In this document: positions 35,387 to 43,609 of the stretch, one piece after another | Position numbering within the stretch: position 1 is the first letter of the stretch | How the letters are laid out: every line of letters starts with the position of its first letter | Source: Nostocoides jenkinsii Ben 74 | GTDB taxonomy: Bacteria > Actinomycetota > Actinomycetes > Actinomycetales > Dermatophilaceae | Length of the DNA: 64,000 bases | Assembly: GCF_001046875.1 (NCBI RefSeq) | Contig: NZ_HF571038.1 | Location: 980,952-1,044,951, forward strand | Reading direction: 5' to 3' | Notes under the pieces: model-generated | What the model was told of the DNA's origin: nothing | What the model saw: only the letters and a program-made list of their open reading frames with translations | Database searches by the model: none | Program-made: the position numbers and the translations under genes

Positions 35387-36724
35387 TCAGCCGGGCAGCT
35401 TGATCGGGTTGACGATGTCGGCATACATCAGCAGAGCCGACATGACGATCAGTAGGGAGGCCACGGCATACGCCAGGGGAAGAGCCTTGGTGACGTCAAC
35501 GGGGCCGGGGTCGCTCTTGCCGGCCACGGCATACAGCCGCCGCTTGAGGCCCTCCCACAGCGCGCCCGCGACGTGACCGCCGTCCAGCGGCAACAGCGGG
35601 ATCAGGTTGAAGACGAAGAGCGCGATATTGAGCGAGCCAAGCATCGACAGCAGGACGATGCCCTTGTCCGCCGCGCTGGGGATGCGGTCCGTCGCCGCGA
35701 CCTCGCCCGCCACCCGGCCGACGCCCACGACCGAGATGGGCCCGTTGATGTCGCGCTTCTCATCGCTGAAGGCCGCCTTGGCCACGCCAACCATCTTCTG
35801 CGGCAGGTTGACGATGATGCCGGCGGTCTGCCACAGCTGCTCCCCGATCAGGCCGGGCACGGCGCTAAGGGGTTGGCGCACCACCATTGGCGTACCCGCG
35901 GCCCCGAGGAAGCCCGCCTGCTCCGTAAGCACGGTGCCGTCGCCGTCGGTCTTTTCCGCGCCGTACTTGTCATAGATCGGCAACTGCACCGCCATCGGCG
36001 TCGCCGTCAGGGACAACTGCTGGCCTCCACGCTCGACCACCAGATTGATCGGCTTGCCGGCATTGGCGCGGATGAGACCGCGGGCGTCGTCCCACGTGGA
36101 GAGGGCGACTCCGTTGATCGAGACGACCCGATCCCCCGGTTGCAGGCCGGCCGCGTTGGCGGGGGCGAGCGGCATGTCGGCGGTGCAGGAGGTGCGAGTC
36201 GAGGTCGCCGCGGCGGAGATGTCCACGCACTTTGACACCGACTGCAGCACCGGGCTCGTCTGCGAGATGCCGTGCAGCGTGAACAGGCCCGTGAAGACGA
36301 CCACCGCGATCAGGAGGTTCATCGTCGGACCGCCCAGCATGATCGTGACCTTCTTGGGCACGGACAGCTCGTAGAAGACGCGATCCTCATCCCCCGGTAG
36401 GACCTCCGACAGGCTCTGGTCGCGGGCTTCGTCCATGAGCTGAGTCAGTCGCCCGGTGCTCGACACCCGGATGCGGTTGGGGTCCTCGCCGCGGCGCGGC
36501 GGGAACATCCCGATCATCCGGATGTAGCCGCCGAGCGGGATGGCCTTCACCCCATACTCGGTCTCGCCGCGCTTCGTCGACCACAGCGTCGGCCCGAACC
36601 CGACCATGTACTGCGGGACGCGGACCCCGAACTTCTTCGCGGGGACGAGGTGACCGATCTCGTGGAGACCGATCGAGAGGCCGACGCCGAGAACGACGAG
36701 CAGCACCCCCAACAAATACAACAT
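35387..36724 (-). CDS. Site-2 intramembrane zinc metalloprotease (RseP/Rip1 family)
   Basis: 445 residues. N-terminal helix with zinc motif 'GLHEIGHLVPAKKFGV' (HExxH), 'GFGPTLWSTKRGETEYGVKAIPLGGY', a PDZ domain around residues 190-270 ('GLQPGDRVVSINGVAL'), and the third zinc ligand region 'NLIPLLPLDGGHV' (LDG). It cleaves anti-sigma factors and other membrane proteins in regulated intramembrane proteolysis. GTGAGG six bases before the ATG at 36724 serves as ribosome site. Three GGCATAC motifs cluster in its last 140 bases (35420, 35465, 35529). Confidence 0.94.
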   Translation of the reverse strand: MLYLLGVLLVVLGVGLSIGLHEIGHLVPAKKFGVRVPQYMVGFGPTLWSTKRGETEYGVKAIPLGGYIRMIGMFPPRRGEDPNRIRVSSTGRLTQLMDEARDQSLSEVLPGDEDRVFYELSVPKKVTIMLGGPTMNLLIAVVVFTGLFTLHGISQTSPVLQSVSKCVDISAAATSTRTSCTADMPLAPANAAGLQPGDRVVSINGVALSTWDDARGLIRANAGKPINLVVERGGQQLSLTATPMAVQLPIYDKYGAEKTDGDGTVLTEQAGFLGAAGTPMVVRQPLSAVPGLIGEQLWQTAGIIVNLPQKMVGVAKAAFSDEKRDINGPISVVGVGRVAGEVAATDRIPSAADKGIVLLSMLGSLNIALFVFNLIPLLPLDGGHVAGALWEGLKRRLYAVAGKSDPGPVDVTKALPLAYAVASLLIVMSALLMYADIVNPIKLPG

Positions 36725-36846
36725 GCTCGACCTCACCGGCTCGTCGACGACCGGCACCTGGCAGGTGCCCGACAGAGATGCAACGTATGGCGCGCGGGTT
36801 TCACTCCCGCAGCGGCCAGGCTAATCGACGTGGTTTGGCGCCGCAC

Positions 36847-36852
36847 TAGACT
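36847..36852 (+). promoter_or_regulatory. -10 box, leaderless promoter of the beta-propeller gene
   Basis: TAGACT, 8 bases, then ATG at 36861. Confidence 0.45.
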
Positions 36853-36860
36853 CCCGGCCC

Positions 36861-37778
36861 ATGCGTGTCCGGACCGCTCTGTCTGCCACCGAACTCCTCG
36901 ACCGCCTCCGCGACACGGAGGCCACCGTCGTCATCCCCGCGCCGGCTCCCGGCCCTGGCAACTGGGTCGGTGGGCCGTCGGCCGTCGTGGATGGCGACAC
37001 CATCTGGCTCGCCTATCGCCTGCGCCGGCCCGAGGGCTCGGGTCGCGGGCTGGCCAACATCCTCGCCCGATCCGACGACGGCGGCCTGAGCTTCGAGACC
37101 GTGACCACCATCCCGAGTAGCGACTTCGGCGCGGCCTCCCTCGAACGGCCGGCCCTGGTACGTCGCCCGGACGGCGGCTGGCGGATCTATGTCAGCTGCT
37201 CGACACCGAACTCCAAGCACTGGTGGGTGGAGGCGCTCGACGCCGACACGATCGCCGACCTCCCCTCCGGGGATCGCACCGTCGCGCTGCCCGGCGATGA
37301 CGTCGAGGCGTGGAAGGACGTCATCGTGCAGCCCGGCGAGACCTGGGAAATGTGGGCCTGCCGCCACCCCCTCGACGGCGGCGACGACCAGGCCGACCGG
37401 ATGAGCACGTGGTACGCGACCAGCCCCGACGGACTCGACTGGACCATGCACGGACCGGCCATCGACGCCCGCCCGGGTGAGTGGGATGCTCGCGGCGCCC
37501 GCGTCTGCGCCGTGGTCGACGGGCCCGAGGGCACCCTCGCCCTCTACGACGGGCGGGCGAGCGCGGACGAGAACTTCTTCGAGCGCACCGCCGTCGCGGT
37601 CGGCACCCCCACTTCCTTGACGTATGCCGCGGGGCCGGCCCCCGCGGCATACGGTCGAGCACTGCGGTATGCCTGCCTCGCGCAGACCTCCGCGGGAATC
37701 CGCGCCTACTACGAGACGGGAACCGACGACGGCTCGCACCACCTCGTCACGGCCCTTATCGAACCGCGCGCCGGCTGA
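36861..37778 (+). CDS. Cytoplasmic beta-propeller protein resembling glycosidase family 43/32 folds
   Basis: 305 residues, no signal peptide. Repeated blade-like stretches: 'GPSAVVDGDTIWLAYRLR', 'LERPALVRRPDGGWRIYVS', 'MSTWYATSPDGLDWT', 'GARVCAVVDGPEGTLALYDG'. These fit a five-bladed propeller as in GH43/GH32-type proteins or phosphorylase relatives. I cannot identify a full catalytic triad with confidence. The gene is a reverse-oriented insertion in the otherwise conserved dxr-rip1 pair. It contains the best inverted pair of the GTATGCCGCG repeat (37621-37653), translated as YAAGPAPAAY. Confidence 0.6.
   Translation: MRVRTALSATELLDRLRDTEATVVIPAPAPGPGNWVGGPSAVVDGDTIWLAYRLRRPEGSGRGLANILARSDDGGLSFETVTTIPSSDFGAASLERPALVRRPDGGWRIYVSCSTPNSKHWWVEALDADTIADLPSGDRTVALPGDDVEAWKDVIVQPGETWEMWACRHPLDGGDDQADRMSTWYATSPDGLDWTMHGPAIDARPGEWDARGARVCAVVDGPEGTLALYDGRASADENFFERTAVAVGTPTSLTYAAGPAPAAYGRALRYACLAQTSAGIRAYYETGTDDGSHHLVTALIEPRAG
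37621..37653. repeat. Inverted pair of the GTATGCCGCG motif
   Basis: Perfect 14-bp arms CGTATGCCGCGGGG (37621-37634) and CCCCGCGGCATACG (37640-37653) with a 5-base centre, inside a coding region and in frame. Confidence 0.85.
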
Positions 37779-37802
37779 GGCGAGCGCGACGGCTGAGGCG
37801 AG

Positions 37803-37816
37803 CTCCGTCGACGGAG
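37803..37816. terminator. Hairpin between convergent beta-propeller gene and dxr
   Basis: Perfect 14-bp palindrome CTCCGTCGACGGAG in the 62-bp gap between two converging genes. No T-tract, so a bidirectional terminator is only a suggestion. Preceded by two copies of GACGGCTGAGGCGAG-like sequence. Confidence 0.35.
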
Positions 37817-37840
37817 ACGAACCCGGGCCGAGTGGCTGAC

Positions 37841-39013
37841 TCAGCCGATTCCGAGCACCCGGGCGGCTTCGGCGCGAGCCCACGCGTCGGCGGCCAGGAC
37901 GGCGTCGACGGTGCTCGCCGAGCCGCCGTCGTGGACCCCCACGACGCGCGCGATCGTGTCGACGATGTCGAGGAAGCCGATCCGTCCGTCATGGAAGGCG
38001 TCGACGCCGACCTCGTTGGCGGCGTTATAGACCGCCGGATAAGTGCCGCCGGCCTCCCCGACCTGACGGGCCAGGCGCACCGCCGGGAACGCCTCATCAT
38101 CCAGCGGATGGAAGTCCCAGGATTGCGCGCGTGACCAGTCGCAGGGCTCGTCGATGTCCACCAGCCGCTCGGGCCAGGACAGGCCCAAGGCGATGGGGAC
38201 GAGCATCCGCGGCGGCCCCATCTGGGCGATCGTGGAGCCATCGTGGAACTCGACCATCGAGTGAATCCACTGCTGCGGGTGGACAACAACGTCGATGCGC
38301 TCGAACGGGATCTCGAAGAGCAGGTGCGCCTCGATGACCTCGAGCCCCTTGTTGACCAAGGTCGCCGAGTTGGTCGTGATGACCCGGCCCATCGCGTAGT
38401 TCGGGTGCGCCAACGCGGCCTTCGGCGTCACGTCGCGCAACTCCGCGCGCGACCGGCCCCGGAACGGCCCGCCGCTGGCCGTGACGACGAGGCGTCGGAC
38501 CTCGGTGGACCGGCCGCCGCGCAGAGATTGCGCGATTGCCGAGTGCTCGGAGTCGACCGGAACGATCTGGTCGGGGGCGGCCGCCGCCTTGACCAGCGGG
38601 CCGCCGATGATCAGAGATTCCTTGTTGGCCAACGCGAGCCGCGCGCCGGTCGCGAGCGCGGCGAGCGTCGGCCGCAGGCCGATGGCCCCGGTGATGCCGT
38701 TGAGGACCACATCCGCGCCGCACCCGGCCGCCCGCTCGGCCGCGTCCTCCCCGACCACAATCTCGGGTTCGTATGCCGCGTGGCCGCCCCCCGCGGCATA
38801 CTCCCGAATGGCGGTGCGCACCTGCTCGACCGTCCCCGACGCGGCGGCCACCAGGGCGGGGCGGAAGCGTGCAGCCTGCTGGGCCAGCAGATCGAGGTTG
38901 GCGCCAGCGGCGAGTGCGGCCACCGAGAACCGATCGGGATTGCGCGCGATCACGTCGAGCCCTTGGGTGCCGATGGACCCCGTGGACCCGAGTAGGGCGA
39001 CGGAGCGGGTCAT
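37841..39013 (-). CDS. dxr: 1-deoxy-D-xylulose 5-phosphate reductoisomerase
   Basis: 390 residues. First committed step of the MEP pathway. NADPH motif '[11 protein letters not shown]', '[11 protein letters not shown]', metal/substrate motif 'VDSEHSAI', 'TASGGPF', '[14 protein letters not shown]' and '[10 protein letters not shown]' are intact. An extra loop near residue 95, [10 protein letters not shown], is encoded by an inverted GTATGCCGCG pair (38771-38801) and looks like an in-frame insertion. The ATG overlaps the stop of the barstar gene (39010-39013), so dxr translation is coupled to an RNase-inhibitor pair. Confidence 0.95.
   Translation of the reverse strand: MTRSVALLGSTGSIGTQGLDVIARNPDRFSVAALAAGANLDLLAQQAARFRPALVAAASGTVEQVRTAIREYAAGGGHAAYEPEIVVGEDAAERAAGCGADVVLNGITGAIGLRPTLAALATGARLALANKESLIIGGPLVKAAAAPDQIVPVDSEHSAIAQSLRGGRSTEVRRLVVTASGGPFRGRSRAELRDVTPKAALAHPNYAMGRVITTNSATLVNKGLEVIEAHLLFEIPFERIDVVVHPQQWIHSMVEFHDGSTIAQMGPPRMLVPIALGLSWPERLVDIDEPCDWSRAQSWDFHPLDDEAFPAVRLARQVGEAGGTYPAVYNAANEVGVDAFHDGRIGFLDIVDTIARVVGVHDGGSASTVDAVLAADAWARAEAARVLGIG
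38771..38801. repeat. dxr: Inverted pair of the GTATGCCGCG motif inside dxr
   Basis: Arms GTATGCCGCG (38771-38780) and CGCGGCATAC (38792-38801), 10 bp each, with an 11-base centre. In frame, giving YAA...AAY in the protein. Confidence 0.85.
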
Positions 39014-39354
39014 CGGTCGATCACGGTCACGTGGACCCCGCTGTCGTTGGCGAGGTCGCCGAGGATGTCGTCGATCGCGGCATACGTGGCCTCGTCGCTG
39101 GCGCGCAGCCCGCGGGCGCCGTCCCAGATCAGCGACCACTCTCCGGCCCGGGTGCCAACGTGATCGGTCAGGCTGTCGGCAAGCGCGTCGAGGTTGTGCC
39201 CGAAATAGCTCGGGAAGCCCAGCACCTCGGCGAACAGCCGCAGCGACTCAGTCTTGTCCGCGCCGGCCGGAACGACCTCGACCTGCCGACCGGCGGCGCG
39301 CTCACCACGGACCACCTCGGCGATGCGGGTATCCCGCCCCAGGTGACGCATCAT
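39010..39354 (-). CDS. Barstar-family ribonuclease inhibitor
   Basis: 114 residues. The barstar fold is recognisable from '[25 protein letters not shown]' (helix that plugs the RNase active site, with the Tyr/Gly/Asn-Asp segment) and the final acidic region. It would bind and inactivate the RNase encoded immediately upstream, with which it overlaps by ATGA (39351-39354). Cytoplasmic, no signal peptide. Its stop overlaps the dxr start. This makes an RNase / inhibitor / dxr transcription unit. Confidence 0.85.
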   Translation of the reverse strand: MMRHLGRDTRIAEVVRGERAAGRQVEVVPAGADKTESLRLFAEVLGFPSYFGHNLDALADSLTDHVGTRAGEWSLIWDGARGLRASDEATYAAIDDILGDLANDSGVHVTVIDR

Positions 39355-39830
39355 CGCCCCTCCTCGATCTGCCGGAAGCTGTCGTAATGATCGTCGGTGT
39401 AATAGCGATCGCCGTCGGCGCCACCGATGATGCGTCGGGCGCCGCGATCCTCGGATCCCGGTGTCTCGACGGTGTATTCGCGATAGTAGCCAGCGCGCTG
39501 CCGCGGCAGGATGCGCTCGCGATTGCCGAACGTCTGGTCGTCCTGGTGATAGGGATACGGCCCGCCCGCGCGGATGAGATCGAGCGTATGCCGCGCCTCA
39601 CGCGGGAGCTGTGACTCGGCGATCGTGTCCATGCCGGAGGCTGGTGTGGCCAGGCTTGCCGTCGAGCTAGCGGACGGCGAGGAGGCGGACGGCGAGGAGG
39701 CGGCCGACGATGACGTCGAGGACGGCAGTGCGGTGGGCTCAGCCGCGCCCCGACTAATCGCCCACCACACGACGAGCACGCACAGGGCGACGCCGAGCAG
39801 CATGAGCAGTTGCCGATCGGCCTTTTTCAC
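39351..39830 (-). CDS. Exported guanyl-specific ribonuclease (barnase / RNase Sa type)
   Basis: 159 residues. An N-terminal hydrophobic helix (about residues 8-26) serves as signal or anchor, then a Ser/Ala linker, then an RNase N1/T1 domain: 'LPREARHTLDLIRAGG', 'FGNRERILP', 'GYYREYTVETPGSEDRG' with the catalytic Glu and Arg, and 'YYTDDHYDSF' with the catalytic His. GTG start with AGGAGG four bases upstream, one of the best ribosome sites here. It degrades single-stranded RNA outside the cell or in competitors; the barstar partner is the immunity protein. Confidence 0.88.
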   Translation of the reverse strand: MKKADRQLLMLLGVALCVLVVWWAISRGAAEPTALPSSTSSSAASSPSASSPSASSTASLATPASGMDTIAESQLPREARHTLDLIRAGGPYPYHQDDQTFGNRERILPRQRAGYYREYTVETPGSEDRGARRIIGGADGDRYYTDDHYDSFRQIEEGR

Positions 39831-39942
39831 CGGTCCTCCTCCAGGTGGCGGTGCTTCCGCCGACCGCCCAGCTTTCCACCTCGCGGGAACCTCGCCGCGT
39901 TTCACCTGCCGTGCAACCCTCGTGTGGCACGTCGCCGACCAC

Positions 39943-39948
39943 TAGGTT
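39943..39948 (+). promoter_or_regulatory. -10 box, leaderless promoter of gluconokinase
   Basis: TAGGTT, 7 bases, then GTG at 39956. It sits in the 125-bp divergent gap to the RNase gene and decides the start. Confidence 0.55.
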
Positions 39949-39955
39949 TCAAGGC

Positions 39956-40480
39956 GTGGATCCCGACATCCTGATCGTGATGGGCGTCGCCGGAACCGGC
40001 AAGACGACAGTGGCCAAAGGAATCTCAACCCTGATGGGATGGACCTTCGCTGAGGGCGATGCCTTCCACCCGCAGGCGAACGTCGACAAGATGCACGCCG
40101 GCACGCCGCTGACCGATGAAGACCGATGGCCGTGGCTGCGGCTGATCGGCGACTGGATCAGCGAGCAGGTCGACGCCGGCGAAAGCGCGGTCGTCACCTG
40201 CTCGGCGCTGCGCCGGGTCTATCGCGATGTCCTTCGCGAGGGGCGCCCCAATGTGCGCTTCCTCCACCTCCACGACGATCAAGAGCTCATCGCTCAGCGG
40301 ATGGCCAATCGCAAGGACCACTTCATGCCGCCAAGCCTCCTCCCGAGCCAGTTCGCCACCTTGGAGATGTTGGAGCCCGACGAGCCAGGTGTCCTCGTGA
40401 CGGTTCACGACGACGTCCCTGAAGTCATTCACCACGCCATCGACGCCCTCGGGCTCGTGCCCCCCCGACCCACAGCATGA
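39956..40480 (+). CDS. gntK: Gluconokinase
   Basis: 174 residues. Phosphorylates gluconate to 6-phosphogluconate, feeding the pentose phosphate or Entner-Doudoroff route. P-loop 'VMGVAGTGKTT', substrate loop 'EGDAFHPQANVDKMHAGTPLTDEDRWPWL', 'CSALRRVYRDVLR' and 'FMPPSLLPSQFATLE' match the thermoresistant GntK family. Length typical. The GTG start follows a leaderless promoter. Twelve bases downstream begins the cognate permease, so this is a gntKP operon. Confidence 0.94.
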   Translation: MDPDILIVMGVAGTGKTTVAKGISTLMGWTFAEGDAFHPQANVDKMHAGTPLTDEDRWPWLRLIGDWISEQVDAGESAVVTCSALRRVYRDVLREGRPNVRFLHLHDDQELIAQRMANRKDHFMPPSLLPSQFATLEMLEPDEPGVLVTVHDDVPEVIHHAIDALGLVPPRPTA

Positions 40481-40492
40481 AGGCGTTCTCAT

Positions 40493-41916
40493 ATGAGTAT
40501 GGCGCTCGCCCCCTTCGCTATCCCCCTCGCCGACGCCGAGACCCTGACCGATGCCGGGCGGGGGCAGCTGCTGACCGCCGCGCTCATCGGTATCGCTGTT
40601 GTCGTCCTGCTGATCAGCTGGGCCAAGTTCCACCCCTTCCTCGCCCTCATCCTCGGCGCCGCCGCGATGGGGCTTTCCGCCGGCGTCTCCCCCAATGACG
40701 TCGTGACCTCCTTCACCGCGGGTTTCGGCAAGACCACCGGATCCGTCGGCCTTTTGGTGGCGTTGGGCGCGATGATCGGCACGTTGCTGATCGACTCCGG
40801 CGGCTCTGACTCCATTGTCAGCCGGATCATCGAGCGCGTCAGCGATAACAAGTTGCCGTGGGCAATGGCCCTGATCGCCGCGATTCTCGGTATCCCCCTG
40901 TTCTTCGAAGTCGGCGTGGTGCTGCTCGTGCCGGTCGTCATCATGGTCGCGCGCAAGCTCGACATTTCCGTGATGAAGGTCGGCATTCCGGCGCTGGCCG
41001 GTCTGTCCGTTCTGCACGGCTTCGTGCCTCCGCACCCGGGACCGCTACTGGCGATTGACACCGTCGGCGCGGATCTGGGGACGACCTTGCTGCTGGGGCT
41101 CTTGGTCGCCATCCCGACTTTGGTCGTGTCCGGACCGCTACTTGCTCGGTTCGTGGACCAGTGGGTTCCGGTGCATGCGCACGCCATTCCGGGCGGGGGG
41201 ATCGAGGCTGCTGACAGCGGGTCGGCAGTCACGAAGGATGAGCCCTTGCGCCGCCCCGGGTTCGGTACGGCAATGCTGTGCATCACCTTGCCGGTCATCT
41301 TGATGCTGGCACGTGCCATCGCCGAACTCACCATCGATGAGGGCAATGGTGTTCGCTCGTTCCTGGAATTCCTCGGCAACCCACCCGTCGCGCTGCTTAT
41401 CACCGTTCTGGTCGGTATGGCGCTCCTCGGCTACGGAACCGGTATGACCAAGTCGAAGGTCGAGAAAACCGTTGGCGCGGCCCTGCCGGGCATCGCCGGA
41501 ATCCTGCTCATCGTGGCCGCCGGCGGCGGCTTCAAGCAGATGCTGGTCGACGCCGGCGTGGGGAATGTCGTCGGCGACATGGCCAAGGGATCGGGGCTGA
41601 GCCCGCTCATCCTCGGCTGGCTTGTCGCCGTGGGCATCCGGTTGGCCACGGGCTCAGCGACCGTCGCGACGATCACTGCGGCCGGCATCGTGTCACCGCT
41701 GGCCGCCGGATGGATAAGCCTGGCCTGGCGCTCCTGGTGTTGGCGATCGGCGCCGGCTCGCTCTTCTTCAGCCACGTCAACGATGCTGGGTTCTGGCTGG
41801 TCAAGGAGTACTTCGGACTGACGGTCGGTCAGACGATCAAGTCTTGGTCCGTGATGGAAACCGTCATCTCGGTGACGGGCCTGATCGTGGTGCTGCTCGT
41901 CAACCTGGTCATCTAG
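40493..41916 (+). pseudogene. gntP: Gluconate permease (GntP family), broken by a one-base frameshift near 41709
   Basis: The first 404 residues read as a full GntP-type symporter: 'LGIPLFFEVGVVLLVPVV', 'HGFVPPHPGPLLAIDTVGADLG', 'AAGGGFKQMLVDAGVGN', 'GSATVATITAAGIVSPLAAG'. At about 41709 the frame is lost. The last 66 residues ('GAGSLFFSHVNDAGFWLVKEYFG' region) continue in the +2 frame to a TAG at 41914-41916. Restoring one base after GCCGCCGG rejoins them. Apart from this lesion, the gene looks healthy, so a sequencing or assembly error, or a very recent mutation, is as likely as true decay. Confidence 0.8.
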
Positions 41917-42044
41917 CGCTCGTTCGCTGTTGCCGGCGGTACGTAGGTCGTCACCCCCGCGATCGCCGTGTCCACCACCTGCCCCGCGATGTGCCGCAAC
42001 TCATCGTGGGGCAGGTCTTTCAGGGGTCCGTGCAGTCGCGGCAT
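41913..42044 (-). CDS. Small hypothetical protein (43 aa)
   Basis: Open frame from ATG (inside a GGCATAC motif) to TAG, encoding 43 residues beginning MPRLHGPLKDLPHDELRH. It overlaps the end of gntP by four bases and lies 30 bp downstream of the aldehyde dehydrogenase stop on the same strand. No family recognised and no clear ribosome site. It could be the degraded 3' part of a lost gene. Confidence 0.3.
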   Translation of the reverse strand: MPRLHGPLKDLPHDELRHIAGQVVDTAIAGVTTYVPPATANER

Positions 42045-42074
42045 ACGCCTCAGCAGGCTAGGAATTCGCCTCTC

Positions 42075-43538
42075 TCAGAGGGCAATTCCGATGTACTTGG
42101 TTTCGAGGTACTCGTCGATGCCCTCGAAGCCGCCCTCGCGGCCATACCCGGAGTGCTTGACGCCGCCGAATGGCGCGGCCGGGTTGGAGACGATGCCCTG
42201 GTTGATGCCGACCATGCCGAACTCCAGCGCCTCGGCGACGCGGATGGCGCGCGCGAGGTCCTTGGTGAAGAGGTAGCCGACCAGGCCGTACTCGGTGGCA
42301 TTGGCGCGGGCGATGGCATCGGACTCGTCGCGGAAGGTCGTGATGGGGGCGACGGGGCCGAAGATCTCCTCGCCGAACACGCGCGCGGTGGCGGGGACAT
42401 CGGCGAGGACGGTCGGGGCGTAGAAGAAGCCCTTGCCTGGGACGGGCGCGCCGCCGGTGAGTGCGCGGGCGCCCTTCGCGACGGCGTCTTGGACGAGTTC
42501 GTCAACGCCGGCGCGGGCCTTTTCGGTGATGAGCGGACCGACCTCGACACCCTTGACAGTGCCCTTGCCGACGGTCAGTGCGCCCATCCGGGCGGCGAAT
42601 TTCTCCGAGAACTCGGCCGCGACCGACTCGTGGACGAAGAAGCGGTTGGCCGAGGTGCACGCCTCACCGATATTGCGCATCTTGGCGAGCATCGCCCCGG
42701 CGACGGCGGCATCGATGTCGGCGTCCTCGAAGACGAGGAAGGGTGCATTGCCGCCGAGCTCCATCGAGAGGCGCAGCAGTTGCTCGGACGATTGCTCGAC
42801 GAGCTTCTTGCCGACGCCGGTGGAGCCGGTGAAGGTGAGCTTGCGGGCGCGGCTGTCGCGAATCAGCGGCTCCATGACGGCGCCGGAGTGGCTGGTGGTC
42901 ACGACATTGAGGACGCCCTTGGGCAGCCCGACCTCCTCCAGCAACTGCGCCAGGGCAAGCATCGACAGCGGGGTCTCGTGCGCGGGCTTGACGACCATGG
43001 TGCAGCCCGCGGCGATGGCGGGGCCGATCTTGCGCGTGCCCATCGCGAGCGGGAAGTTCCAGGGCGTGATCATCAGCGTCGGCCCGACCGGCTGCTTGGT
43101 CGTGATGAGGCGGGTCGCGCCATTGGGGGCCACGGCATACCGCCCATGAATGCGGACGGCCTCCTCGGCGAACCAGCGGAAGAACTCCGCGCCATATGCG
43201 ACCTCGCCGCGGGCCTCGGCGAGCGGCTTGCCCATCTCCAGGGTCATCAAGAGCGCGAACTCCTCGGTGCGCTCGACGAGTTTCTCGTATGCCGCGCGCA
43301 GCAACTCGCTGCGATCGCGCGGCGCGACCTTGGCCCAATCCGCTTGTGCCGCAACGGCGGCGTCGAGGGCTGCCATACCGTCCGCGGGCGATCCGTCGGC
43401 GACGGACGTGAGAACGCGCCCGGTCGCGGGGTCGTACACATCGAGCGTCGCGCCCGCCTCCGCGCCCCGCCACTCACCCCCGATGAACAACTGCGTGGGG
43501 ACAGATTCCAGGAGCGCCTTTTGCGACAGTGCGGGCAT
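42075..43538 (-). CDS. gabD: NAD(P)-dependent succinate-semialdehyde dehydrogenase
   Basis: 487 residues. Oxidises succinic semialdehyde to succinate, last step of GABA/putrescine use. ALDH motifs: 'PWNFPLAMGTRKIGPAIAAGCTMVVKPA', 'FTGSTGVGKKL', catalytic Glu in 'SMELGGNAP', catalytic Cys in 'NIGEACTSANRF', and the typical C-terminus 'PFGGVKHSGYGREGG'. The ATG is preceded by TACGAT at 7 bases. Downstream of agmatinase (71 bp) and may be co-transcribed with it as well as from its own promoter. Gene symbol by family similarity. Confidence 0.9.
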   Translation of the reverse strand: MPALSQKALLESVPTQLFIGGEWRGAEAGATLDVYDPATGRVLTSVADGSPADGMAALDAAVAAQADWAKVAPRDRSELLRAAYEKLVERTEEFALLMTLEMGKPLAEARGEVAYGAEFFRWFAEEAVRIHGRYAVAPNGATRLITTKQPVGPTLMITPWNFPLAMGTRKIGPAIAAGCTMVVKPAHETPLSMLALAQLLEEVGLPKGVLNVVTTSHSGAVMEPLIRDSRARKLTFTGSTGVGKKLVEQSSEQLLRLSMELGGNAPFLVFEDADIDAAVAGAMLAKMRNIGEACTSANRFFVHESVAAEFSEKFAARMGALTVGKGTVKGVEVGPLITEKARAGVDELVQDAVAKGARALTGGAPVPGKGFFYAPTVLADVPATARVFGEEIFGPVAPITTFRDESDAIARANATEYGLVGYLFTKDLARAIRVAEALEFGMVGINQGIVSNPAAPFGGVKHSGYGREGGFEGIDEYLETKYIGIAL

Positions 43539-43545
43539 ACGCCCG

Positions 43546-43551
43546 ATCGTA
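43546..43551 (-). promoter_or_regulatory. -10 box, leaderless promoter of the succinate-semialdehyde dehydrogenase
   Basis: Reverse-strand TACGAT, 7 bases, then ATG at 43538. Confidence 0.5.
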
Positions 43552-43609
43552 TCCGGGGTGCAAGCCCGTGGTTACCCACGGGATGCCCGCCAGGCCCCAA
43601 CTCAGCACC

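Noticed and set aside
36725-36860. tRNA gene between rip1 and the beta-propeller gene
   Set aside because: A GCAGCGG/CCGC-like stem is present but no cloverleaf, anticodon or TTCGA arm can be built.
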